Shown here: positions 53,941-62,907 of the stretch, one piece after another
Layout of the letters: each line of letters starts with the position of its first letter
How positions within the stretch are numbered: position 1 is the stretch's first letter
Origin: Metasolibacillus fluoroglycofenilyticus
Lineage (GTDB): Bacteria > Bacillota > Bacilli > Bacillales_A > Planococcaceae
Reading direction: 5' to 3'
Assembly (NCBI RefSeq): GCF_003049645.1
Contig: NZ_PYWK01000003.1
Location: 186,001 to 250,000, forward strand
Length of the DNA: 64,000 nt
The notes under the pieces: model-generated
What the model was told of the DNA's origin: nothing
What the model saw: the letters and a program-made list of their open reading frames with translations, nothing else
Database searches by the model: none
Position numbers and translations under genes: made by a program

Positions 53941-54798
53941 ATGGATATTATTAATTTAAAAATAAAAGCTGCTCAAATTCGAATAGACCTTATGCAAATG
54001 ATTACGAGAGCGCAAGCAGGTCATACTGGGGGCTCTTTAAGCAATACGGATATTTTAACTGCACTCTATTATAAAATAATGAAGCATTCACCAGAAAATA
54101 GTAAGCTAGAAAACCGTGACCGTTTTATTGCAAGTAAAGGGCATTCTGTCGAATCACTTTGGTGCATTTTAGCTGATTTGGGTTATTTTCCGAAAGAAGA
54201 ATTAGAAACATTTTCCCAATTTGGTTCTAGATTAATAGGTCATCCAAACAATACAGTACCAGGAATAGAAATGAACACAGGTGCTTTAGGGCATGGGCTA
54301 TCCATCAGTGTAGGTATGGCATTAGCAAGCAGACGTGAGCAAATAGGCTACAAAGTTTACTGTTTAATGGGTGACGGTGAACAGGCTGAGGGCTCTATAT
54401 GGGAAGCTGCCATGGCTGGGGCGCATTATAAGCTAGGGAATTTAGTTGGCATAGTAGATATGAATGGGCTGCAAATTTCAGGCAGTACATCAGATGTCCT
54501 TTCCTCTGATCCCCTTAACGAGAAATGGGCAGCCTTTGGTTGGAATGTGATAGAAATTGACGGAAACTGCATGGAGCAGCTCGTCGCAACTTTTGAAGCC
54601 ATTGATTCAACAAGCGATAAACCAACATTAATTTTAGCGAAAACTGTTAAAGGTAAAGGAGTTGGCTTCGCTGAAAATCAAGTGGGCTGGCATCATAAAG
54701 TACCAACAGAGGAGCAGCTGCAGTCAGCCGTAGCAGAACTGCAACAACAAATCGACAGCTATCGAAAGGAGCTAGTAGCTAATGAATACAATTCCTAA
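53941..54798 (+). CDS. Transketolase, N-terminal subunit
   Basis: A 285-residue thiamine-diphosphate-binding half of a split transketolase: GHTGGSLSNTDILTALYY, GHSVESLWCILADLGYF, NTGALGHGLSISVGMAL, and the ThDP/Mg motif GDGEQAEGSIWEAAMAGA to ending N near residue 155. It needs the next gene's product to complete the active site. GGAG lies 10 bases before the ATG at 53941. Split transketolases often serve special sugar pathways rather than the central pentose pathway. Confidence 0.92.
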   Translation: MDIINLKIKAAQIRIDLMQMITRAQAGHTGGSLSNTDILTALYYKIMKHSPENSKLENRDRFIASKGHSVESLWCILADLGYFPKEELETFSQFGSRLIGHPNNTVPGIEMNTGALGHGLSISVGMALASRREQIGYKVYCLMGDGEQAEGSIWEAAMAGAHYKLGNLVGIVDMNGLQISGSTSDVLSSDPLNEKWAAFGWNVIEIDGNCMEQLVATFEAIDSTSDKPTLILAKTVKGKGVGFAENQVGWHHKVPTEEQLQSAVAELQQQIDSYRKELVANEYNS

Positions 54799-55723
54799 TA
54801 GACAAGTTGTATGTGACACACTTTTAGAATTGGCTAAAAAAGATTCTTCTATTTATGTATTAGCAAGTGATTCCAGAGGCTCTGCTGCAATGGGACCCTT
54901 TGCCGAAACTTATCCCCAGCAGTTTGTTGAGGTTGGCATCGCAGAGCAGAATATTGTTGGTATTGCGGCTGGTCTAGCGCACAGCGGTAAAAAGCCTTTC
55001 GTTACTTCACCCGCCTGTTTTTTAAGTATGCGGAGCATTGAACAAATTAAAGTCGATGTTGCCTACTCTCAAACAAATGTAAAGCTAATCGGTATTAGCG
55101 GTGGTATTAGTTACGGTGCACTAGGTATGTCACACCACTCTGTACAGGATTTTGCAGTGACTCGAGCGATTCCCGATTTAACGGTAGTCGTACCTGCTGA
55201 CCGTCACGAAACAAAGAAAATGATTGAAGCTTTGACAAACTATGAGCAGGGGGCCTATATGCGAATTGGACGTAATCCGGTAGCCGATGTGTACGACTCT
55301 GATAATTTCGATTTTGAAATAGGTAAGTCTATTCAACTTGCAGAAGGTAACGATGTAACAATCATCGCTTGTGGTGAAACCGTCAAAATTGCACTTGATA
55401 CGAGCAAAAAGCTAGCGAAGTCTAATACTCACTGTAGAGTAATTAATATGCATACAATCAAGCCATTAGATACAGCAGCGATTATCAAGGCTGCTCAAGA
55501 AACAAAATATATCGTAACGCTTGAGGAGCATTCAATTTACGGCGGCTTAGGCTCCGCTGTTGCAGAAGTTGTTGTACAATCACAGTCCGTTCCAATGAAA
55601 ATATATGGTATCCCTGACGAGCCTGCTATTGCAGGTAAAACGAAGGAAGTATTCAATCACTATGGGCTAAATGCCGAGCAACTAGCAGAGGATATTACAG
55701 CATTTTTAAAGAAGGCTGATTAA
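54782..55723 (+). CDS. Transketolase, C-terminal subunit
   Basis: A 313-residue second half, with the pyrimidine-binding domain (FVEVGIAEQNIVGIAAGLA, in which Glu activates ThDP), SMRSIEQIKVDVAYSQTNVK, GALGMSHHSVQDFAVTRAIP, and the C-terminal domain from about residue 185. The gene overlaps the N-subunit gene by 17 bases with AAAGGAG before its ATG, so the subunits are made together. Confidence 0.92.
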   Translation: MNTIPNRQVVCDTLLELAKKDSSIYVLASDSRGSAAMGPFAETYPQQFVEVGIAEQNIVGIAAGLAHSGKKPFVTSPACFLSMRSIEQIKVDVAYSQTNVKLIGISGGISYGALGMSHHSVQDFAVTRAIPDLTVVVPADRHETKKMIEALTNYEQGAYMRIGRNPVADVYDSDNFDFEIGKSIQLAEGNDVTIIACGETVKIALDTSKKLAKSNTHCRVINMHTIKPLDTAAIIKAAQETKYIVTLEEHSIYGGLGSAVAEVVVQSQSVPMKIYGIPDEPAIAGKTKEVFNHYGLNAEQLAEDITAFLKKAD

Positions 55724-55724
55724 A

Positions 55725-57197
55725 ATGGGTAAATTTATTTTAACTATCGACCAAAGCACTTCCTCAACAAAAGTATTTCTTGTTGATAAGAAAGGAAATA
55801 TTGTTGATAAATTGGGGCTTGATCATCGGCAAATATATCCACAGCCTGGATGGCTTGAGCATAATCCTGAGGAAATCTATCAGAACCTCTTGCAGCTTTT
55901 CCATGAATTAGTGGAGAAACAGCAATTAAAAAATGGAGATGTCGAGGCAATTTCAATAACGAATCAGCGCGAAACCTGCTTACTATGGAATCAAGAGGGG
56001 CAGCCAGTGCAAAATGCAATTGTTTGGCAATGCAATCGTACAGCTCCTCTTTGTCAGCAATTAATTGAAGCTGGACATCATGATATGATTGCAGAAAAAA
56101 CGGGCTTATTGATTAATCCTTATTTCTCTGCTACAAAACTCCAATGGTTACTACAAGCATACCCGAGCATGCAGCAGCCTTATTTTGGAACAATGGACAG
56201 TTGGATTATTTATAATTTAACAAATAAAAAAGTACATGCTACAGATTATACGAATGCAAGCCGTACCCTACTATTTAATATTCATACACTCGATTGGGAT
56301 TCGGAATTAATCGCATTATTTAATGCGGATAATGCAAAGTTGCCTAAAATTTTAGAATCAGATGCTGCATTCGGCAGTACGAATGATTTACGTTTGCCCG
56401 AAGCACTGCTTGCTATTCCTATTTACGGTGTAATTGGTGATTCACAGGGGGCTTTATTTGCTCAAGGCTGCTTTAAAGTCGGTATGGCAAAAGCTACATT
56501 AGGCACGGGTACATCTGTCTTGATGAACATTGGCAACAGCCCCATCCCTGTTCAAAATGGACTAGTAACAACCGTAGCCTGGAAGCTTAAATCAGAAATT
56601 AATTATGCTTTAGAAGGTATTATTTATAGCACTGGTGATACCATTTCATGGGCAAAAAATAATTTAGGTTTATTTAAAAATTACAAGGAATTGATGGAGA
56701 TTCTAGAAAATACACCTTCGAGTGAGGGGGTTGTTATTATTCCAGCTTTTCACGGTATGGGCGCACCGTACTGGAATAGTGAAGCGAAAGCCGCTATCTA
56801 TGGGCTAAGTCGCAGCTCTTCAAGTGCCCATATTATAAGAGCATGTATTGAAAGTATCGCACACCAAATTCGAGATGTAACACAATTAATTACAAAAGAA
56901 TCAGCATTAACGATTCAGGCACTACGCTGTGACGGTGGTGCGACTTCAAATCATTTTCTTATTCAGGATTTAGCAAATTTCCTACAACTAAACATTAAAA
57001 CAACAGATAAAATGGACCTTTCCCCTCTCGGAGCAGCATTTATTTGTGGTCTTGCTTTAGGCTGGTGGGATTTACGAACGATTGAGAATCAACTTATAAC
57101 TTATCGCAGTTTTAATCCAACTTGGGATTCTCAAAGAGCTATTCAAAAGAAAAAGCAATGGGACAGTATTGCTCAAAATTTAAACTTATTTTATTAA
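55725..57197 (+). CDS. FGGY family kinase, glycerol-kinase-like
   Basis: A 490-residue kinase: FILTIDQSTSSTKVFLVD (actin-like ATPase start), AISITNQRETCLLWNQEGQP and AIVWQCNRTA as in GlpK, IPAFHGMGAPYWNSEA and LRCDGGATSNHFLIQDLANF. It looks like glycerol kinase but sits in a sugar operon right after the transketolase genes (1-base gap), away from glpF or glpD. It probably phosphorylates the ketose made by the isomerase. Glycerol, dihydroxyacetone or erythritol are other options. Confidence 0.85.
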   Translation: MGKFILTIDQSTSSTKVFLVDKKGNIVDKLGLDHRQIYPQPGWLEHNPEEIYQNLLQLFHELVEKQQLKNGDVEAISITNQRETCLLWNQEGQPVQNAIVWQCNRTAPLCQQLIEAGHHDMIAEKTGLLINPYFSATKLQWLLQAYPSMQQPYFGTMDSWIIYNLTNKKVHATDYTNASRTLLFNIHTLDWDSELIALFNADNAKLPKILESDAAFGSTNDLRLPEALLAIPIYGVIGDSQGALFAQGCFKVGMAKATLGTGTSVLMNIGNSPIPVQNGLVTTVAWKLKSEINYALEGIIYSTGDTISWAKNNLGLFKNYKELMEILENTPSSEGVVIIPAFHGMGAPYWNSEAKAAIYGLSRSSSSAHIIRACIESIAHQIRDVTQLITKESALTIQALRCDGGATSNHFLIQDLANFLQLNIKTTDKMDLSPLGAAFICGLALGWWDLRTIENQLITYRSFNPTWDSQRAIQKKKQWDSIAQNLNLFY

Positions 57198-57263
57198 TTG
57201 CGACCGCATTTTCCCATCTTTTTGTTATCATATAACGAGAGGATAATTGCAGGGGGATTGTTT

Positions 57264-57587
57264 ATGAATATTTTTGAATACCAGCAGTGGATTACTGCAT
57301 TTTATAAGGAACGCAATTGGTATCAGCTAAGTCCATTTATTCGCGTAAACTTTTTAACGGAGGAAGTTGGCGAAGTTTCAAGAGCTATTCGCACAATTGA
57401 AATTGGGCGTGACCGTCCAGATGAAGCGGCATTAACTAAAACAGAACAAATTGACAATTTAAAAGAGGAGCTTGGCGACGTGCTCGATAATCTTTTTATC
57501 TTGGCAGATAAGTATGATATTGATTTAACCGAAATTATGATTAGCCATAAAGAAAAGCTCATGAATCGATATAAAGAAACCGTCTGA
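57264..57587 (+). CDS. MazG-like nucleotide pyrophosphohydrolase
   Basis: A 107-residue single MazG domain: LTEEVGEVSRAIR (EExxE-type metal helix) and LKEELGDVLDNLFILADKYDIDL (ExxD motif). Such enzymes cleave (d)NTPs or similar to monophosphates and PPi as house-cleaning. AGGGGG precedes the ATG at 57264; the longer frame is not supported. It lies 66 bases past the kinase gene and may be its own unit. Confidence 0.87.
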   Translation: MNIFEYQQWITAFYKERNWYQLSPFIRVNFLTEEVGEVSRAIRTIEIGRDRPDEAALTKTEQIDNLKEELGDVLDNLFILADKYDIDLTEIMISHKEKLMNRYKETV

Positions 57588-57631
57588 AAAGCTTTTTTGA
57601 GAAGAAGATTGTGACAGCTCTCTCCTATCGC

Positions 57632-57671
57632 AAAGAGGTCGTCTCAAAATGATTTTTCAGACGACCTCTTT
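57632..57671. terminator. Terminator between MazG-like and YdeI-CDGSH genes
   Basis: AAAGAGGTCGTCT pairs with AGACGACCTCTTT around a 14-base loop, followed by ATTG. The stem's A and T ends suit termination from both converging genes. Confidence 0.8.
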
Positions 57672-57693
57672 ATTGTACCGAAAGTATACAGAT

Positions 57694-58347
57694 TTATTCC
57701 ATATTTTTATGTGAGCCATCGCATGTAGGCATACGCTTGGAATAGCCGCAGACGCAATCGCGCAAACCTTTGCCGTTTAAAATACGCGGCATATTTTTCT
57801 CGATGCGTGCTATCTTCGTTTTTGATTGCTTCGCTTGGGCAAAATGATAAATGTATTCTCTTTGCCTACCTGGCGTTAGTGCCTCAAAAGCCTTTTGGAA
57901 GATGGCATCTTCCTCAAATTTGCTTTGTAGCTCCTCAGGCATTTCGATTTCCGCTTCTTTTTTCACTTCTACTTTTAAGCCTGCCTCTTCAATTTTAATG
58001 GCTTCGTTAATATATTCCTTTATAGTCTGCTCAAGTGCCTGTATTTCCTGTAAATTTTTAAAGCGAATTTGGCGTGCTGCTTGTACCTTTTCTGTTTGCT
58101 GCACTAAAATACCTGCTGGGTCTGGCAATAATGCCCCTTTATGTAGCAATAGCGCACAATATTCTTTAAAGCCATGGATGAGTACGACATTTTTATTGCG
58201 CTGCGTATAGCACGGATGCATCCATTTGAAATCCTCGGTTAGCCCGCAATCTAACAGCATTCCCCTCAGTGCTTCAAACTCCTCTTTCCATGTGGTCACA
58301 TTGCTTAAAAATTCATCTACCTTTGGATTTAGCTTGCTTTTATTCAT
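57694..58347 (-). CDS. YdeI/DUF1801 protein fused to a CDGSH-type iron-sulfur motif
   Basis: A 217-residue protein. Residues about 1-115 form a DUF1801 domain (FKWMHPCYTQRNKNVVLIHGFKEY in part). Residues 125-185 match the YdeI/OmpD-associated C-terminal helical region (ALTPGRQREYIYHFAQAKQ, TKIARIEKNMPRIL). The end carries CVCGYSKRMPTCDGSH, an exact CDGSH pattern (C-x-C-x2-S-x3-P-x-C-D-G-S-H) that binds a [2Fe-2S] cluster. The role is unknown. GAGGTG precedes the ATG. It is monocistronic. Confidence 0.82.
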   Translation of the reverse strand: MNKSKLNPKVDEFLSNVTTWKEEFEALRGMLLDCGLTEDFKWMHPCYTQRNKNVVLIHGFKEYCALLLHKGALLPDPAGILVQQTEKVQAARQIRFKNLQEIQALEQTIKEYINEAIKIEEAGLKVEVKKEAEIEMPEELQSKFEEDAIFQKAFEALTPGRQREYIYHFAQAKQSKTKIARIEKNMPRILNGKGLRDCVCGYSKRMPTCDGSHKNME

Positions 58348-58562
58348 TTATTAACACCTCACAAAAATATTATTTAAACCTCAATATGTTTTCTTTAAAT
58401 AGGGATTTCCGAAAATAGGAAATTACAATTCTTTATAATTGATTTACAATTTCGTTAGGAATAAAGATAGTATTCTTATTATATTATAGATAAAATTAAA
58501 CTAGTTAGCACATGATGCATAAGGTTATTTACCTGTATTTTTACATAAAAGGGGGATATTTC

Positions 58563-60596
58563 ATGAATCAGCTATTCAAAAATCTTAAAATTCGTTCTAA
58601 AGTAAGTGTTATCATTTTTATTACTGTTGTGTTTCTTTTAATCATAGCAGCCCTTAATTATATGAATAGCTCTGCTAATATGGAGCGTGCTGTTCATAAT
58701 GAAATGTCATTAACACTTGATAAAACAGCCGAGTCAGTATTAACGAAGCTGAACCTGCACTCGCAAATGATGCTAAGCACCAAATCTTCCTTTGAAGCTA
58801 AAAGTGAATTCATGACAAGAGAAGAAGCAAAAAAGTATTTTGAAAAAGTGCTACCAATTAATCAGGAAACATTTGGAATGGGCATCTGGTTTAATACAAA
58901 TATTTTAAATGAGTATTTCGGGCCGTATGCTTATAAAGAAGGAAATGAAATCGTCTATACAACTGTTTATGAAGATGCCGATTACGATTATCCTTCAACA
59001 GACTGGTATCAACTAGGGCTTGATTCTAGCGATGTTGTTTGGACAACTCCTTATTTTGACGAAGCACTTCAGCAAACATTTATTACAGCGGCTGTGCAAA
59101 TAACAAGAAATTCAGTGCCTATTGGTGTTATATCAGGCGACTACGTACTAAACTCTATTCAAGAAATTGTTTCTGACGTCAAAATAGGCGATAGTGGCTA
59201 TGCATTTTTGGTAGACTCAGACGGCTTATTTTTAACGCATCCTGATATAAACAAAGTAAACTCAACAACTATAGAGGAATATTTATCCATATCAGTAGAA
59301 CAAATCACTCAGGAGGACGGTTCCTTTACCGCTGAAATAGACGGAGAGTCCTATATAGTTCACTATCAAAAAATTGCTGGTATGCCATGGAAAGTAGTGT
59401 TAATAGCATCAGTAGCAGAAATGTACGCCCCATTACAAAAATCTTTAACGCAACAAATATTAATTAGTGGCCTTTTATTATTATTAATTGTCGCAACTAT
59501 GACTATAATTAATAAATATATTACAAATGGAATTGACAGAATAAACAATCAACTAGGGGTCTTATCTACTGGAGACTTAACAAAACATGTAGTTGTTGAT
59601 TCTAAAGACGAATTTGGGGAAATGGCCACTTCCTATAATACAACAATAGATTCTCTCAATCATATTATGAACAATATTCACTATAGCTCCGAAACTGTTG
59701 CGGCTACTTCAGAGCAGCTAACCGCTAGCGTCAGCGAAGTACATACTTCTATAACGAGTGTAGCAACATCAATGACAGAAATGACGGAAAATAGTGCAAA
59801 TCAGTATGAAATGAACGAGTTATTGAATAAGCTAACAGTGAATATTACAGAAAATATGGAGAAGTTTTCAGAAACTTTACAAACGGTTGTAGAAAGCTCC
59901 TTATCAACGGTAAAAGCCGCAACAAATGGCGCTTCACAAGTACATGATTTTATTTCTGAAATAACCCATCTTCATGGGCAAGTCGAAGCAAGTGCTGAGC
60001 TAATTGTCAATTTAAAAGACGAGTCTCAAAAAATCGAAATGATGAGCACACTTATTTCATCAATTGCTGACCAAACGAATTTATTGTCCTTAAATGCCGC
60101 GATAGAAGCTGCAAGAGCTGGAGAATCAGGCAAAGGCTTTGCCGTAGTTGCAGGAGAAGTAAAAAAACTAGCTGAACAAACTGGTGATACATCTAATGAA
60201 ATTGCGGCAATGGTGCGAAAAATTCAAACAGAAATAGCATCAGCCGTTGCTATGATGGGGAAAAGCAAAGAAATTGCTGAATCAGGCATTGTGTCTGTAC
60301 AACAAACAGGCATAATTTTCGAAGACATTGAAGCGTCTATCAATAACTTAAAACAAATGATTGATGTAACGAATAAACATACTGCACAGGTATTTTCTGA
60401 ACTACAGGCTATTGCCTCCATCGTTAACGATTTACGAGCGCAATCAGCTACTACAAATGAGCATACACTCAGTATATCAGCTATCACCGAAGAGCAATCA
60501 GCAACAATGGCTGAGATGGCCGATGCATCTGAGCAATTAGCGCAGCTAGCCCAAACACTACAGCTAGAAGTAGCTCGTTTTCAAACAGCAAAATAG
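58563..60596 (+). CDS. Methyl-accepting chemotaxis protein with dCache sensor
   Basis: A 677-residue chemoreceptor. Membrane helix 1 is near 14-35 and a large extracellular double-Cache region runs from about 40 to 290 ([55 protein letters not shown]). Helix 2 is near 300-320, then HAMP and the signalling tip [20 protein letters not shown]. dCache receptors often bind amino acids or small organic acids. AAAGGGGG precedes the ATG at 58563. It converges on another chemoreceptor gene. Confidence 0.93.
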   Translation: MNQLFKNLKIRSKVSVIIFITVVFLLIIAALNYMNSSANMERAVHNEMSLTLDKTAESVLTKLNLHSQMMLSTKSSFEAKSEFMTREEAKKYFEKVLPINQETFGMGIWFNTNILNEYFGPYAYKEGNEIVYTTVYEDADYDYPSTDWYQLGLDSSDVVWTTPYFDEALQQTFITAAVQITRNSVPIGVISGDYVLNSIQEIVSDVKIGDSGYAFLVDSDGLFLTHPDINKVNSTTIEEYLSISVEQITQEDGSFTAEIDGESYIVHYQKIAGMPWKVVLIASVAEMYAPLQKSLTQQILISGLLLLLIVATMTIINKYITNGIDRINNQLGVLSTGDLTKHVVVDSKDEFGEMATSYNTTIDSLNHIMNNIHYSSETVAATSEQLTASVSEVHTSITSVATSMTEMTENSANQYEMNELLNKLTVNITENMEKFSETLQTVVESSLSTVKAATNGASQVHDFISEITHLHGQVEASAELIVNLKDESQKIEMMSTLISSIADQTNLLSLNAAIEAARAGESGKGFAVVAGEVKKLAEQTGDTSNEIAAMVRKIQTEIASAVAMMGKSKEIAESGIVSVQQTGIIFEDIEASINNLKQMIDVTNKHTAQVFSELQAIASIVNDLRAQSATTNEHTLSISAITEEQSATMAEMADASEQLAQLAQTLQLEVARFQTAK

Positions 60597-60650
60597 AAGA
60601 GGACTTCCCCTATGAATTAATCTTTGAAGCTTCCTCCACAATATTAATAG

Positions 60651-60855
60651 GGGGTTGTCCGAAAAGTCATTTTGTTTTGACACCGAATTGAAATCAATGT
60701 TTTCATCGCTTCCCTTTTACTGAAGGATAACGCTGCTAAAGTCAATGTTCATCACCTTTTTAAAAGAGGCGTTCTCTGTTTATAGGAATCAACATTTTGC
60801 GAAACCTCATCGCTACTGTCCAAAATGCCGGCTATGCACGGCTTTTTGGACAGCC
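60651..60855 (+). mobile_element. MITE-like repeat A, copy 3
   Basis: From GGGGTTGTCCGAAAAGTC to GCTTTTTGGACAGCC, uninterrupted, with CTCTGTTTATAGGAATC at the place where copy 1 holds element B. It lies exactly between two converging chemoreceptor genes, 55 bases past one stop and 25 past the other. It could end transcripts through its right-end hairpin. Confidence 0.8.
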
Positions 60856-60880
60856 TCTTTTCAATGAATACTTCATCTTC

Positions 60881-62566
60881 TTACACTTTAAATCTTTGAA
60901 TTTGTGCTTGCAAATCCTGCGCATTATCACTTAAGTTCACTGCTACACCACTTACTTCTTCCATAGTGGCAGCCTGCTCCTGCATAGCTGCTACTACCAT
61001 ATCAATATCAGTAGCGGACTCTATCGCATTCGTGGCAATCTCATTTACAGATGCCGACACCTGCTCTGCACTTGCTGATAATTGCTCGGAAGTAGCTGAA
61101 ATATCTTCAATCTGCTCTGTCATATTCGTTACTGCTTCCTCAATTGCGTGGAATGCTTGTCCCGCCTGATTGATAATTTCAACCCCATCCTTAACAGATA
61201 GAAGTGAATGATTTACGGCAGCTTCAACACTGCCTGTATCAGATTGAATTTCTGTTGTTAATGTAACAATTGTATTGGCAGAACTTTTTGACTCCTCTGC
61301 AAGCTTACGCACTTCATCTGCTACAACTGCAAAGCCTTTCCCATGCTCCCCTGCGCGCGCAGCTTCAATTGCGGCATTTAATGCAAGTAAATTTGTTTGC
61401 TCTGTAATATCTGTAATGACTTTTGTCATTTGGCTAATTTCTTCTGTTTGCTTCGATAGCTTTTGTACAAGCTCATTTACTTCTGTTGTAGAACTATTAA
61501 TCATTTCCATTTGCTGCTTCGCTTTATTAATAATGACGCTACCATTTGTAGCTGTTGCACTTGCATCTACAGAGCTTGTCTGCAAGTCCTGCGCGGCTTC
61601 AGCGATGCGTTGTACACCAACAGCCGTCTCTTCCATTGCTTTTGCGCTTTCATTTGCAGCATTAGAAGCTGTTCGTGTGATTTCAGCGGTATTTGATGCA
61701 CGATTTGTCACATCTGTAGTTGTTGCGGTCACTTCCTCTGTACTCGCCGAGAGTTGCTCTGCTGCTGCACTTAATTGCTCCGAGTTGGATTGTACATTGC
61801 CAAGCAGACCTTTCAAATTATCCTTCATTAAATTGAAGGCTGTGGCAAGCTGACCAATCTCATCCTTCGTTTGTACTGGAATATCTGGCTCCGTTAAATC
61901 CCCTTGTGCAATTACATTTGTCGATTCAACTATTCTTACTAACGGTTTTGTTATAGCTCGCTTAACGAAAATAACAAGACCGATAGCAATTAATACTGCT
62001 ACAATGACTAAAATAATCGAAGTAGTTTTAGCAATGGTAATTGCTGTTGCCGACTGCTTTGAGATTTCATTCAACTTCCCATCTTGATATACCACCATTT
62101 GATCTGCAATGTTTAAAATTTCTGTGTTAATTGTCTGTAACTCATTATTTACAATATCTTGAGCTTTACTAATATGACGAGCTTTAATAGTAGCTAAAAA
62201 TGTTTCAGCAGTAGCATTAAATTGCTCAACTTTTTCCTGCATATTTTTATGATGATTTATCATCGTGTCGGTTTTGAATAAACCTGATAGCTCATCCATT
62301 TTATCTTGTAATAATTGCTGATTCGCAAAAAATTTCTCTTCATTTTCCTTCGTAGCTTTTAATGCGATAGCACGTACATAAGCCCCTTGCGCAGCTATGC
62401 CGAAACGTATATCATCAACAATGCGAATTTGGACAACTCGATTTTCAAGCGCCTCTTCCATCTTCTTATCAACATTACTAATATTTATTAATCCTGATAT
62501 TACTATAATAAAAAGTAAAAAAATTATTGAGAAAAATACGATATTTAACTTCTTACCAACACTCAT
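60881..62566 (-). CDS. Methyl-accepting chemotaxis protein with four-helix-bundle sensor
   Basis: A 561-residue chemoreceptor of the 4HB_MCP class. Helix 1 is near 8-30, a helical extracellular region runs from 31 to about 185 ([20 protein letters not shown] and following), helix 2 is near 186-206, then HAMP and a signalling domain with [20 protein letters not shown]. The ligand is unknown. GAAGGAGG precedes the ATG. Its cytoplasmic part is very close to the receptor at 23450, less to the neighbour at 58563. Confidence 0.93.
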   Translation of the reverse strand: MSVGKKLNIVFFSIIFLLFIIVISGLINISNVDKKMEEALENRVVQIRIVDDIRFGIAAQGAYVRAIALKATKENEEKFFANQQLLQDKMDELSGLFKTDTMINHHKNMQEKVEQFNATAETFLATIKARHISKAQDIVNNELQTINTEILNIADQMVVYQDGKLNEISKQSATAITIAKTTSIILVIVAVLIAIGLVIFVKRAITKPLVRIVESTNVIAQGDLTEPDIPVQTKDEIGQLATAFNLMKDNLKGLLGNVQSNSEQLSAAAEQLSASTEEVTATTTDVTNRASNTAEITRTASNAANESAKAMEETAVGVQRIAEAAQDLQTSSVDASATATNGSVIINKAKQQMEMINSSTTEVNELVQKLSKQTEEISQMTKVITDITEQTNLLALNAAIEAARAGEHGKGFAVVADEVRKLAEESKSSANTIVTLTTEIQSDTGSVEAAVNHSLLSVKDGVEIINQAGQAFHAIEEAVTNMTEQIEDISATSEQLSASAEQVSASVNEIATNAIESATDIDMVVAAMQEQAATMEEVSGVAVNLSDNAQDLQAQIQRFKV

Positions 62567-62907
62567 TTTCTTCCTCCTTCACAGTATTAACCTTCTATAT
62601 TATGCCAACCATTTATATGTTGTGCAATAATGCATTCGTATGAGAAGATTTAGCTCACATTACACCTCTCATTATTACGGACCTATATAATAGATAAAAT
62701 TTTCCTAATATAAGGTTTTTAAGACCTCTACTGCAACTTCTAAAACACATTCATTTTCTCCAATAAGCCTATCTTAATTCGATACTTTATATAAAATCAG
62801 AATTCATTTTTCACCTATACTTCGCGTATGCTTTATGCTATAATACACTCCGTCACTTCAACGCGTTGCAGTGAAAGAGTAAACATCTTAGAGGAGGCTT
62901 CTTATAT
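62567..62907. other. Gap upstream of nhaC
   Basis: No gene. It contains the upstream region of the leftward chemoreceptor gene and of rightward nhaC. A TATAAT at 62839-62844 is a likely -10 box for nhaC, but I see no good -35. I found no riboswitch motif or repeat. Confidence 0.4.

Noticed and set aside
52508-57197. Sulfoquinovose breakdown by a transketolase route
   Set aside because: Split transketolase is shared, but the sulfo-sugar route as I know it needs no FGGY kinases and would need sulfonate-specific isomerase and export genes, none of which are seen.
61275-61853. Long 192-codon plus-strand frame
   Set aside because: Antisense to the conserved signalling domain of a chemoreceptor; Ala/Ser/Cys-rich composition is a mirror of its codon pattern, with no start signal.
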